Assembly (NCBI GenBank): GCA_028285755.1
Contig: JANQOQ010000004.1
Location: 1-64,000 of the forward strand
Direction of reading: 5' to 3'
DNA: 64,000 nt
Origin: Puniceicoccaceae bacterium
GTDB lineage: Bacteria; Verrucomicrobiota; Verrucomicrobiia; Opitutales; JAFGAQ01
The stretch's first letter is position 1. Each line of letters starts with the position of its first letter. The translations under genes and the position numbers were made by a program. Of the stretch, positions 9,215-17,310 are shown piece by piece. A model generated the notes under the pieces. That model did no database searches. It saw only the letters and a list, made by a program, of their open reading frames with translations, and was not told the DNA's origin.

Positions 9215-10689
9215 GATTTATTGACCCATGCACCTTGCGTAACGGGGTCCGCCTCACCCGTAGTACCTTCTTCCTCTGTGAGCGGCAGTTGCCCGTATTT
9301 TTCGATGGCCTCATAATCCGGCTCACCGATACTTTCACCAATTTCCGCGCCCTGTTCGATGAGCTTTGCCTGCAAATCCGGTATCGAAACATCGCGGACG
9401 GCTCCTCCCTTTTTTGCTGCCATTGCTGCCGCAAGACCGACTGCCTGTCCCTGCCCCATGCAGATGGGGATCACCCGGGTGGAACCGATCGCCTCATGGG
9501 TTGCGGATATGCACTTTCCGGCCATGAGAAAGTTCTCAGCGTCCCTGGACATCAGGCTGCGATACGGTATCGTGTATGCCTGCACATTGTAGGACTCTAC
9601 CCAACTACCGGAAGGCCGGTGAATATCGATGTGATAGCCGCCCATGCTCACGGCATCGTCAAATCGCGCTCCACTGATCACATCGTCCGCAGTCACAACA
9701 TAATCCCCCATGATACGACGACTCTCGCGCACACCCATGATCGGTGCGATTTCACGCAGTATCGCATTTTTAAAACCAGGTATCCAGCCCTGAAAAAGCT
9801 GAACGATGGGAGGTATCTGAGCATAGAGCCTGGAAAACGACTCCGACATGCTGTGGACGTCCGTCGGATCGAGCCCAAGCACGCGGGTCATTACGACGGT
9901 AAATTCATCTTCCACGTGTGTCTTCACGCCAACAATTCGAGACTGCGGAATATCCACCCCACCCTCACTCCTGGCGTGCTCAATCAACTCCGCAAACCCA
10001 CCAAAAACAAAAGCTGCCAGATCATCGAGATTGCGAGTAAACTGCTTGTGAATCTCCGGGTGACCTTTAAACCATTCGCGGTATTGAAGCGCAGGGTCCT
10101 TGCAGGCGCGGATCAATTCCGCACGATCGACTCCACCCAAAGTAAATACCAAAGTGGGTGCTTGTACGAGCCCATCTTTCGTCCGGCCTTTTTGCCACTC
10201 GAGCCCGGCATGAGCCGCCACATCCCCGTCACCGCTGGTATCGATAATCACCTGGGCATCAATGCGTAAGCGACCGGACTTCGTCTCTACCCACACGCCA
10301 GCCACTCTGTCTCCCTCCCGGATGCTATCCACAAAAAGCGCCTGCATCATGCAGGTAACCCCAGCCTCCTCAAGCTTACGCATGAGCAAAATCTTGTAGG
10401 CGTGGGTGTTCAGGCTGAATGCGGAGCCACACTTCGGGTCCAGCGAATAGGGAGCCGCCGCACCACTGACAATTAAATCTTCAGCAAACTCCCTGGCTAT
10501 CCCTTTGACTACCTGCCGGTAATCCCGGTCGTGGAAACCCAGCCAAGGCAATGTGGCGGATATGCCGCCCAAAAAACCGGAGCGTTCCAATAATACAACA
10601 CTTACTCCGTTCCTGGCTGCCGATAAGGCCGCAGTCACTCCTGCGGAACCCGCGCCGATTACCAATACATCTGTGGCGATTCTATTCAT
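9211..10689 (-). CDS. FAD-dependent oxidoreductase (FAD_oxidored family)
   Basis: 492 aa, cytoplasmic. The N-terminus has the dinucleotide fold DVLVIGAGSAGVTAALSAA, followed by VVLLERSGFLGGISATLPW. DTSGDGDVAAHAGLEW and the late segment MAGKCISATHEAIGSTRVIP are typical of the PF12831 family, common in Verrucomicrobiota and Planctomycetota polysaccharide loci, where the exact reaction is mostly unknown. It is the first gene after the TonB receptor and a hairpin at 10721-10745, and overlaps the following sulfatase by 4 bp. It probably oxidises or dehydrates an unusual sugar or sugar acid, but there is no direct evidence for the substrate. Confidence 0.85.
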   Translation of the reverse strand: MNRIATDVLVIGAGSAGVTAALSAARNGVSVVLLERSGFLGGISATLPWLGFHDRDYRQVVKGIAREFAEDLIVSGAAAPYSLDPKCGSAFSLNTHAYKILLMRKLEEAGVTCMMQALFVDSIREGDRVAGVWVETKSGRLRIDAQVIIDTSGDGDVAAHAGLEWQKGRTKDGLVQAPTLVFTLGGVDRAELIRACKDPALQYREWFKGHPEIHKQFTRNLDDLAAFVFGGFAELIEHARSEGGVDIPQSRIVGVKTHVEDEFTVVMTRVLGLDPTDVHSMSESFSRLYAQIPPIVQLFQGWIPGFKNAILREIAPIMGVRESRRIMGDYVVTADDVISGARFDDAVSMGGYHIDIHRPSGSWVESYNVQAYTIPYRSLMSRDAENFLMAGKCISATHEAIGSTRVIPICMGQGQAVGLAAAMAAKKGGAVRDVSIPDLQAKLIEQGAEIGESIGEPDYEAIEKYGQLPLTEEEGTTGEADPVTQGAWVNKS

Positions 10690-10720
10690 CTATTTTATTT
10701 GGATTCTCACTTTAAAAACA

Positions 10721-10745
10721 GGTGCTGCGGTTCTCCCGCAGCACC
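10721..10745 (-). terminator. Intercistronic hairpin after the TonB receptor gene
   Basis: A perfect 10-bp stem (GGTGCTGCGG / CCGCAGCACC) with a 5-base loop lies 63 bp after the receptor stop. On the minus strand it is followed by TGTTTTTAAAG. It should act as a Rho-independent terminator or partial attenuator, letting the outer-membrane receptor be made in excess of the downstream enzymes. Confidence 0.8.
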
Positions 10746-10807
10746 CAGATCATAGATAGAAATCAATATTACATATAACAAAGTTGACGTTTTTTAGCTA
10801 TTGTACT

Positions 10808-12967
10808 CTAGAATTCAGCAGTAAACTGGAACTTCACCCAGCGCTTATCACCTGGGACCGCAAAGCGGATTCCCCCATTAAAACCGAAGTATTCCTCATC
10901 GAACAGGTTGTCCACATCCAGGGAAAGCTTGTAGCGATCCCAGGCGTATTCGATGAGGAGGTTCGCGACATCATAGGAGGGACGCATTACCGGATTATCC
11001 CGAGCGTCCGAAAAGGGAGCCTCACCCACCTGTGCATATCCGAAAACGACAGCCAATCCTTCAAGCGCATCCGCGAAATCGTAGCGCGCCAAAGCATAGG
11101 CATTCGTTTCGGGCACACCACGCAGTTGGTTGCCGAGGCGATTCAGATTCGTGTCTTCACTCACAATCGCTTCCAAACTGCTATAACCTGCTATTAGGCT
11201 TAAACCTTCTGTAATCTGAAATCGGGTGTCGATTTCGATACCCTCTGAGCTCAACTCACCCGTTTGGATTTGGAACCCGGGATTGATCGGATCAGAGACC
11301 GTTAAATTTTGCTGCGCCAGATTAAAATAGGCAACCGAGACACTTGCACGGTCTTCCAGAAAATTAAACCGTATACCGATTTCCTCCTGCTCAGCTGTGG
11401 GCGGATCAAAGGGGGTGCCATCAAAAGATCCCGCACCGGAGGACGGCAGGAAGGATTCATTGATTGAGCCGTATAGGGTGATGTCGTCAGTAATACTGTA
11501 AACGATTCCTAAACGCGGTGACCACTGGGCCTCTTCCTGAGGAGGTAACGTTTCTTCGGTAATATTATTCGTGTTAATAATATCCAGGTGATCGTAGCGG
11601 ATACCGAGCACCAATGAAAGCCGGTCATCCAACATCTTAACAGTATCCTGAAAATAGATGCCATACTCCTTCTGCTCAATACGCTGATCACGAGAAGCTC
11701 CCAGTATCTCCTCGCCCAGAGACTTTCCATAAGTAGGATTAAAAAGGTCAAAGACTTCACGGGTGCCATCCTGATTCACGACACGGAAGCGGCGGTTTGC
11801 ACGGTCCTGTGTGAAATTTCGATGGCGGGCTCCAAACAATACTTCATGCCTCAACCCACCGGTCTCAATGATTCCTGTTAACTGAAACTCACTGTAAAAA
11901 TCATTTGTATCACGTGGGATAAACTGGGTGAAACGATCCCAAAGAAATGTGCCATCGTCCAATAATCTGGGTGCGGTAATAAAGGTTTCTCGACGGTCGG
12001 CATCTGAATCCAGATACGCATTAAACCAACGGATCACCCACTCACTCGTAAGAAAATGCTTAAAATCAAACGAAACAATGTTATTCATCACTTCCTTGCG
12101 ATCATCCGGCTCTCCGCGGAAAAAGCCATGAGGCAGATTCAGGAACCGTAAATTCGGGTTATTCAAATCATCCGAAGTGGCAAAGGGCTGTGCGAAATTC
12201 TGCAAACCATCGAAATCCTGATAATCCCATCTCACCAATAAATTAGTACCTTCCTGAAAAATGATGTCAGCTGCCAACCCAAGAACATATTTCTTATAAT
12301 CGGTGAAAGGCCTCCAACTCTCGGAATCCTCATAGGCAACCACCGCACGGTAATTCACATTCACACCATCACCGCTTTTCAGGGGGCCCGTCACATCACC
12401 CACCGCACGGTAGTAGGCATTTTCTCCGACTTCAAGCGTCACACTACCCGCGAAATCGCTAAGCGGTTGCTTGCGCTCCATGCTCACCAAACCGCCCGGC
12501 GGGGTTGATCCATAAAGCACTGCAGAGGCTCCTTTCACCACTTCCAAGCGGTCGATGTTTGCCAGATCCCAGCTTGCTTCCCTGCCGGGGCTGAAAATGA
12601 AGCTATCCAACATAACGGACGCACCAAAGCCGCGGATACGAATATTGGCGTCATCACGCTCATCCCGACCCGTCGCACTGGATACATAGCGTAGCGCATC
12701 CCCTACTTTCTCGGGACGAAGGTCCTCCAGAAACTTATTGGATAAAACAGTCATGGACTGCGCCATATTCTGCACAAGCGTATTGGTACGCGTACCGGAA
12801 AGTGAACGAGTTCCGATATATCCCTCATCCTCAGTCGTATCGACTACGAAAGGGTCAAGAACAAGTATGTCATCATCCTGAGCGTGCAAATAGGCTTGAG
12901 TGGTCCAACACACAAAAGCAGCCGCACTGCTGATTATTAACCTATTAAAGAAGTTTCGATTTTTCAT
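10808..12967 (-). CDS. TonB-dependent receptor, siderophore-receptor type architecture
   Basis: 719 aa outer-membrane receptor with signal peptide (MKNRNFFNRLIISSAAAFVC...). After DDDILVLDPFVVDTTEDEGY comes the plug domain: NMAQSMTVLSNKFLEDL, IRIRGFGASVMLDSF and RLEVVKGASAVLYGSTPPGG. The remainder is a 22-strand barrel ending in VKFQFTAEF with the expected C-terminal Phe. The architecture is that of TonB-dependent siderophore receptors, but in this context the cargo is more likely a glycan fragment. It leads the minus-strand operon down to position 1 and is divergent from the GntR gene, with 147 bp between the two starts. Confidence 0.88.
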   Translation of the reverse strand: MKNRNFFNRLIISSAAAFVCWTTQAYLHAQDDDILVLDPFVVDTTEDEGYIGTRSLSGTRTNTLVQNMAQSMTVLSNKFLEDLRPEKVGDALRYVSSATGRDERDDANIRIRGFGASVMLDSFIFSPGREASWDLANIDRLEVVKGASAVLYGSTPPGGLVSMERKQPLSDFAGSVTLEVGENAYYRAVGDVTGPLKSGDGVNVNYRAVVAYEDSESWRPFTDYKKYVLGLAADIIFQEGTNLLVRWDYQDFDGLQNFAQPFATSDDLNNPNLRFLNLPHGFFRGEPDDRKEVMNNIVSFDFKHFLTSEWVIRWFNAYLDSDADRRETFITAPRLLDDGTFLWDRFTQFIPRDTNDFYSEFQLTGIIETGGLRHEVLFGARHRNFTQDRANRRFRVVNQDGTREVFDLFNPTYGKSLGEEILGASRDQRIEQKEYGIYFQDTVKMLDDRLSLVLGIRYDHLDIINTNNITEETLPPQEEAQWSPRLGIVYSITDDITLYGSINESFLPSSGAGSFDGTPFDPPTAEQEEIGIRFNFLEDRASVSVAYFNLAQQNLTVSDPINPGFQIQTGELSSEGIEIDTRFQITEGLSLIAGYSSLEAIVSEDTNLNRLGNQLRGVPETNAYALARYDFADALEGLAVVFGYAQVGEAPFSDARDNPVMRPSYDVANLLIEYAWDRYKLSLDVDNLFDEEYFGFNGGIRFAVPGDKRWVKFQFTAEF

Positions 12968-13075
12968 TATTTTTAGGGTTCAATTAGTATGGGTGCATTG
13001 GATTGCAAGGGGCAGAATCCAACACTTTATGTCGCCAACAAATCCCGATACTTGTATGTTATCGAATAAATTGAG

Positions 13076-13090
13076 CTTGTTCCTTTCAGG
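13076..13090. promoter_or_regulatory. Candidate GntR operator in the divergent receptor/gntR promoter region
   Basis: The sequence CTTGTTCCTTTCAGG lies 25 bp before the gntR start and 109 bp before the receptor start. It matches 14 of 15 bases of the core of the palindrome at 15865-15891 (CTTATTCCTTTCAGG). Here the right half is poorly symmetric. A shared binding site of the adjacent GntR regulator is inferred. Confidence 0.5.
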
Positions 13091-13114
13091 TACTTCTTAT
13101 AGGATTTATAAGTT

Positions 13115-14176
13115 ATGCTAGAACGGACATCCCTACCAGAACAGGTGGTTAAAAACATTCGCGAAAATATTGAATCGGGGCGATTCTCGCAAACATTGCC
13201 TTCTGAGAGAGTATTATGCAGACAATTGCGGGTAAGCCGCAATACTTTAAGAAAAGCTCTCGCTATCTTAAGCAATGAAGGCGATATCGTAAGTAGACGG
13301 GGCGCTCCTACCCGGATCTTGCGCAACCCTCGCCGTACAGAACAGATTTCACAAAACTCGAAACTTGTCGTTATCGTATCGCCGACCCGGCTGGTCGATC
13401 AAAGACCTTACAATATACTCTGGATTGATGCGTTGAGATCGCTTCTACATGACGAAGGCTACACGATGCAAGTTTACAGCGATGAACGATTGCTCAGGAA
13501 ATTTTCCCCGAATGTCATTCACCAATTGATAGACGATTTGAAGCCTGCCTGCTGGGTGCTCATCGATTCGGGCCAAACCATGCAGAAAATATACCAGGAG
13601 CGCGAGCAACCTTGCATTATTTCAGGCTTAACTGCTGAAGGAATCGATATCCCCAACGTCGGTATCGACATTAAAGCCCTTGCCCACTACATATTCAGAG
13701 AGGCCGACCGAAAAGCCTGTAAAGCGCTCAATTTTTACATTACTCAAGGGGAATCCCCCGGAATTCAGGCACTGCAGGAAAGTATTCAAACACTCAGTAA
13801 GTCCAAAGCATTCAGCCACATTAAAATAGATTCAATCGTCCTGCACGTCAAAGACACTCAGGAGCTCTGCAGACACGTAAGCCACATTAAGAACAATGAG
13901 CAAAAGGTAGGACTATTCATACTCAATCCGATGCTCTGTATAACCGCGATATCCGAGGCGTTAAGAATAGGGCTGAATCCCCAAAATCTATTTATCGCAA
14001 CCAGCTATCTGGAAACGGTGATCGAATACGTAAAACCCAGACCGGCAAGTTTCCTGTTCGACCATCAACTCTTTGCCAGAAAATTGCATTCCAAAATCCG
14101 GAAAATTATTAATCATGAGACACCGGAGCCTGCATCTTCGATGATTATTCCCAAGTATAATCCTGGAGAATACTAA
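13115..14176 (+). CDS. GntR-family transcriptional regulator with LacI-like effector domain
   Basis: 353 aa. Residues about 5-75 form a GntR winged helix-turn-helix: EQVVKNIRENIESGRF, LPSERVLCRQLRVSRNTLRKAL and ILSNEGDIVSRRGAPTRI. From about residue 88 the protein changes to a periplasmic-binding-protein/LacI-type sensor domain (KLVVIVSPTRLVDQRPYN), an arrangement known for sugar-responsive GntR proteins of Verrucomicrobiota and Bacteroidota. It is divergent from the TonB receptor operon and convergent with the CBM-sialidase-like gene, so it most likely controls both sides of the locus. Two candidate binding sites are listed at 13076-13090 and 15865-15891. Confidence 0.9.
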   Translation: MLERTSLPEQVVKNIRENIESGRFSQTLPSERVLCRQLRVSRNTLRKALAILSNEGDIVSRRGAPTRILRNPRRTEQISQNSKLVVIVSPTRLVDQRPYNILWIDALRSLLHDEGYTMQVYSDERLLRKFSPNVIHQLIDDLKPACWVLIDSGQTMQKIYQEREQPCIISGLTAEGIDIPNVGIDIKALAHYIFREADRKACKALNFYITQGESPGIQALQESIQTLSKSKAFSHIKIDSIVLHVKDTQELCRHVSHIKNNEQKVGLFILNPMLCITAISEALRIGLNPQNLFIATSYLETVIEYVKPRPASFLFDHQLFARKLHSKIRKIINHETPEPASSMIIPKYNPGEY

Positions 14177-14186
14177 ATAAATTGGA

Positions 14187-14219
14187 GGGCTGCAACAGAG
14201 GAAACTCTATTGCAACCCC
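14187..14219. terminator. Imperfect hairpin between convergent genes
   Basis: GGGcTGCAAcAGAG and CTCTaTTGCAaCCCC can pair around a GAAA-type loop, between the convergent gntR and CBM-sialidase-like genes. It may end transcription in both directions. There is no strong T tract. Confidence 0.5.
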
Positions 14220-14244
14220 AAAGGAATTAGCTGAGTGAAGTGAA

Positions 14245-15738
14245 TTAATTCAACAACCAGTCCATATCAAAGCGTACTACACGCAGTTTGCCACCGTTGG
14301 CTGCACTGGTGTTGTTTTCCATATAAACAACTACGATCATCCCATTGGCTGTCACCGCAACTTCCGAATAGCGGGCATTCGGAGCACTCGCAGTAATATT
14401 TTTAATGTTTCCCCAGGTGGCTCCTTCGTCAGTGCTCCTGGCAATCTCCAGTTGATTACTGCTGGTAGTACGTGTCATCAGTAAAGTGTTATTGTCGTAG
14501 CGCACGAAACCAAAATTATTGTTCGCTCCGTAAGTAGTCGTCGTGGTACCATTGTCGGAATAGAAGTCCGATATACGTATCTTTTTGTATTTCCCCTGGC
14601 TGACGTTTTGGGTTCTGTAAGGAACCAAAGCAGTCTTCGACATGGCTCCACTGATAAAATACGGCTGACATTTGGTCTCCACATGACTCGTAAACTCGGG
14701 AGTCGCCGACCAGCTGACACCATCATTGTCGCTATAAAGCAGGCATTCCCTGCCCGGGATAATCCAGCGCCCATTGGTGTGCACGTAGCCTTGGCCTCCA
14801 TTGGTGGGTTTGCCATAGCTGGGATTGCCACTCACTGTAATATCAGTACCATTTCCACTGGGCCACGTGCTTCCGCCATTGGTGCTTATTTTAATATGTA
14901 CGTCCAACTGTGATTCATTCCAGTTTTGTGGTCCTATCGAATAAATACAGGCCACCTTGGAACCATCGCGGATCAACACAGGACCGTAGCCGCAATCACC
15001 GCTTGCCCCCCCGGAGTCGTAAATCGTTTTACCCTGATAAGTCCAGCTATCCCCTGCATTCGTGCTCCTCCAGGTAACGATATCGGCCGCCCCCTTTTCC
15101 CAGTGGCCACCCGAAACGGTCGTTGTGTAACGCCTCTGGGCTGCAATCAACAGATTTTCACCTCCCGTTGAAATGATGCAAGGCTCCATGTAGGCCTGAG
15201 TATTTCCAATGATACCTTCATCTATAAACACTCCCGTGCCTCCTCCAGAAGATTCAAATTTTATCCAGTCAACCGATATCTTATAGCCGCCGCTATTACC
15301 AGCTGCCTTAGTTTCAAATTGCAGTGTTTTGTTCCCGGTTGTGCCAAAAGTAAAACTACCCAGGTTCGCCACCTTGTATTCATTATTGCTGCCTGAAGAC
15401 TGATTGATTTGCCCGCCAATATTAAAACCGTTCACCGACAATTGCACCTGACCACGCACACTGTGGACCTTGTAACCATAGGAGATTGTGTAATCACCAG
15501 CCTGTACATTGTTAATGGTAATACTCAGGTAATCACCCACATTATTACCATTGAGCAGTACCCACTCGTCATTGCTCGCGGCGGTATCAGTTACAATTTG
15601 TGAGGAGGCGCCAGTTCCACTTGGCGATTGATTCTCAGCTTCATAAGTGACAGCGGGGGATATGTTATATAAGCCCATGCAAAGCAGGACGGCCGAAATG
15701 TATCTCGCAAGCAGACACAGGAGATTTTTAGTATTCAT
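14245..15738 (-). CDS. Secreted CBM6/35-like plus sialidase-like propeller protein
   Basis: 497 aa with signal peptide (LARYISAVLLCMGLYNISPA). Residues about 30-165 form a beta-sandwich carbohydrate-binding module of the CBM6/CBM35 type: TYEAENQSPSGTGAS, DEWVLLNGNNVGDYLSI, and KISVDWIKFE. The rest is a propeller with Asp boxes STNAGDSWTYQ, STNGGSTWP, SDNDGVSWSA and STDEGATWGN. Third sialidase-like gene of the locus, apparently in its own transcription unit, with a perfect palindrome 127 bp upstream. It lies between gntR and the sialate-lyase-like gene. An extracellular exo-glycosidase anchoring to the polymer is inferred. Confidence 0.82.
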   Translation of the reverse strand: MNTKNLLCLLARYISAVLLCMGLYNISPAVTYEAENQSPSGTGASSQIVTDTAASNDEWVLLNGNNVGDYLSITINNVQAGDYTISYGYKVHSVRGQVQLSVNGFNIGGQINQSSGSNNEYKVANLGSFTFGTTGNKTLQFETKAAGNSGGYKISVDWIKFESSGGGTGVFIDEGIIGNTQAYMEPCIISTGGENLLIAAQRRYTTTVSGGHWEKGAADIVTWRSTNAGDSWTYQGKTIYDSGGASGDCGYGPVLIRDGSKVACIYSIGPQNWNESQLDVHIKISTNGGSTWPSGNGTDITVSGNPSYGKPTNGGQGYVHTNGRWIIPGRECLLYSDNDGVSWSATPEFTSHVETKCQPYFISGAMSKTALVPYRTQNVSQGKYKKIRISDFYSDNGTTTTTYGANNNFGFVRYDNNTLLMTRTTSSNQLEIARSTDEGATWGNIKNITASAPNARYSEVAVTANGMIVVVYMENNTSAANGGKLRVVRFDMDWLLN

Positions 15739-15864
15739 TGATTTTTATTTTTGGGTTATGAGAGTTTTGATTCGCTCGATTGCATCAGTTTTTCTGATAA
15801 AGTGCATAAGCGAAATCGTTAGTTAACCCTGAAATCAAAATCTCTCTTATCCCTCAAAAACAAA

Positions 15865-15891
15865 GAACTTATTCCTTTCAGGAATAAGTTC
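15865..15891. promoter_or_regulatory. Perfect 27-bp palindrome: candidate GntR operator or terminator
   Basis: GAACTTATTCCT and AGGAATAAGTTC are exact reverse complements around TTC. The site lies 127 bp upstream of the CBM-sialidase-like start and 38 bp after the nanA-like stop. Its core recurs at 13076-13090 beside gntR, which favours an operator. On the minus strand it is followed by TTTGTTTTTG, so it could also terminate nanA-like transcription. Confidence 0.6.
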
Positions 15892-15928
15892 TACAGGAAA
15901 AGCCAACTCTCCGGGAAAATTTAGCAAA

Positions 15929-16846
15929 CTACTCTGCTCGTACCAAATATTCCCAGATTCCAGTCTTTTTTACCTCTTTTATCATAGACTCAGCGTCCAT
16001 CGGAGTCAGCCCTTTTAATGGCCAGCGGCAAGACCCCATCGGCAAATCAAGCTCAGTCATGATCGCTTTTTCAGAAGGAATCACCCCATATTTGATTAGG
16101 ACATCGATCATATTAACTGCTATGGAGTGCAGGCGGAAAGCCTCTACTGCCTCCCCCGCAAGTTGTGCCGCAATCACTTTTTGATAAAGCGGCAGCGCAA
16201 AGCTGTAAGTACTGCCGATGCCTCCCTGAATAGGGTAGTTCAAAGCCGGCAAAAGCAATTCATCAAAGCCATAGTAAGCGACCAACTCATTACCGAATAT
16301 CTGGCAGATTCTGCCCAAGTCCATAAAATCACTGTGGGTATATTTAACTCCCTTCAACGTAGGAATCTTTATCTTACCCAACTTGAGTATTTCGGATGCA
16401 TTGCACGCGGCATTTGAAAGACTCGGAATATGGTAGTAAAAATAGTCGGTATTAGGCGCAACGCTTGCGGACTCCGCACAAAATGCCACAAAGTCCTGCG
16501 TGTCAGCGATTTTATAATAAATGGGACCTATCGTCGAGACAGCATCCACACCGATTGCTTCAGCATGCTTACCGAGTTCGTGAATTCTAGGCACTGCCGT
16601 ATCACTGATATTTACAAATAGTTTAAGCTTATTGGCAGTTACGCCTCTCCATACATCAGCCAAGTCCAGGCGTTCTTTCACGCTAAGGGAAAGCCCCTCA
16701 CCTGTAGTTCCATTAATAAAAACGCCAGTCGCCCCCAATTGACAAAGGTAATTCGCATAGGGAGCAACCCTCTCCAAATGAACGCTGCCATCCAGATTTA
16801 AAGGAGTAAGCGGAGCTACTATAAACTCTTCGAATGTATGCTGCAT
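15929..16846 (-). CDS. nanA: N-acetylneuraminate lyase-like aldolase (DapA/NanA superfamily)
   Basis: 305 aa, usual length for the family, cytoplasmic TIM barrel. Residues 46-51 read GTTGEG, the pyruvate carboxylate-binding loop; Tyr138 (FYYHIPS) and Lys168 (LKGVKYTH) are the catalytic Tyr and Schiff-base Lys. YGFDE (Asp195, Glu196) and GSTYS (Ser212) match, with constant offset, the sialic-acid side-chain-binding Asp191, Glu192 and Ser208 of E. coli NanA. Much of the sequence (IPTLKGVKYTHSDFMDLGR) resembles animal-type NPL. It should cleave Neu5Ac to N-acetylmannosamine and pyruvate. NanE, NanK and NagA/B are not in the window. A different 2-keto-3-deoxy acid aldolase role cannot be excluded. 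Confidence 0.82.
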   Translation of the reverse strand: MQHTFEEFIVAPLTPLNLDGSVHLERVAPYANYLCQLGATGVFINGTTGEGLSLSVKERLDLADVWRGVTANKLKLFVNISDTAVPRIHELGKHAEAIGVDAVSTIGPIYYKIADTQDFVAFCAESASVAPNTDYFYYHIPSLSNAACNASEILKLGKIKIPTLKGVKYTHSDFMDLGRICQIFGNELVAYYGFDELLLPALNYPIQGGIGSTYSFALPLYQKVIAAQLAGEAVEAFRLHSIAVNMIDVLIKYGVIPSEKAIMTELDLPMGSCRWPLKGLTPMDAESMIKEVKKTGIWEYLVRAE

Positions 16847-17310
16847 CCAAGAAGCCCCCTATATTATCAACTTCCTCGCAATTAAAAATAACTTATACTT
16901 TTAAATGACCAGTTTGATAGAGATTCAAATGGCTCAGATTTTGTCTTAGGGGTTTCAGCTAACTAACTGCTAAGGTACCTGGCTCGAATATGCTCAATGA
17001 AGTAACACTTATTGCCTCTTTTTGTCTTAGAAAAAGCGTTCATTTAGCTAGTGACGCTTACGGAATTTAGACTATGGCTTGATCGTCGGTGGTGAGTGCC
17101 GCTGGGATCGAACCAGAAGAACCGACGATTTAAGGTTTTCATTATTAATATCTTACAGAATTGATTTATGTAAAGAGTGAAGTGTAGTCTTATTCTTATG
17201 ACCTACTCCTTAAGCTACTATCTGGCCAGATTCTATAAAAGAAAATGCAAAACAAATAATTCGACTAATTTTAGACAGATTCATATTATTGAATAGGATG
17301 AAGTAATATT
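16847..17310. other. Intergenic spacer between the glycan and amino-acid loci
   Basis: No protein-coding gene is supported in these 464 bases. The stretch is AT-rich and holds one structured element, the tRNA-3'-end-like hairpin at 17082-17129. Just before the next gene, AGGATGAAG precedes its ATG by several bases and could be the ribosome-binding site. Confidence 0.6.
17082..17129 (-). other. tRNA-3'-end-like sequence closed by a 9-bp inverted repeat
   Basis: On the minus strand, CTGGTTCGATCCCAG (a T-arm-like stem and loop) is followed by CGGCACTCACCA, as in the last third of a tRNA with an encoded CCA. No D-arm or anticodon arm precedes it, so it is a fragment or mimic. It is bracketed by ATCGTCGGT (17082-17090) and ACCGACGAT (17121-17129), perfect reverse complements. 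It may be a remnant attachment site or a small structured RNA. Confidence 0.45.

Noticed and set aside
9235-10269. Long plus-strand open frame (344 codons) opposite the FAD oxidoreductase
   Set aside because: It is the antisense of a well-supported gene; the translated sequence is rich in His, Cys and Arg and shows no domain.
17082-17129. A functional tRNA
   Set aside because: Only a T-arm-like part and a CCA-ended acceptor strand are visible; the D and anticodon arms are absent.
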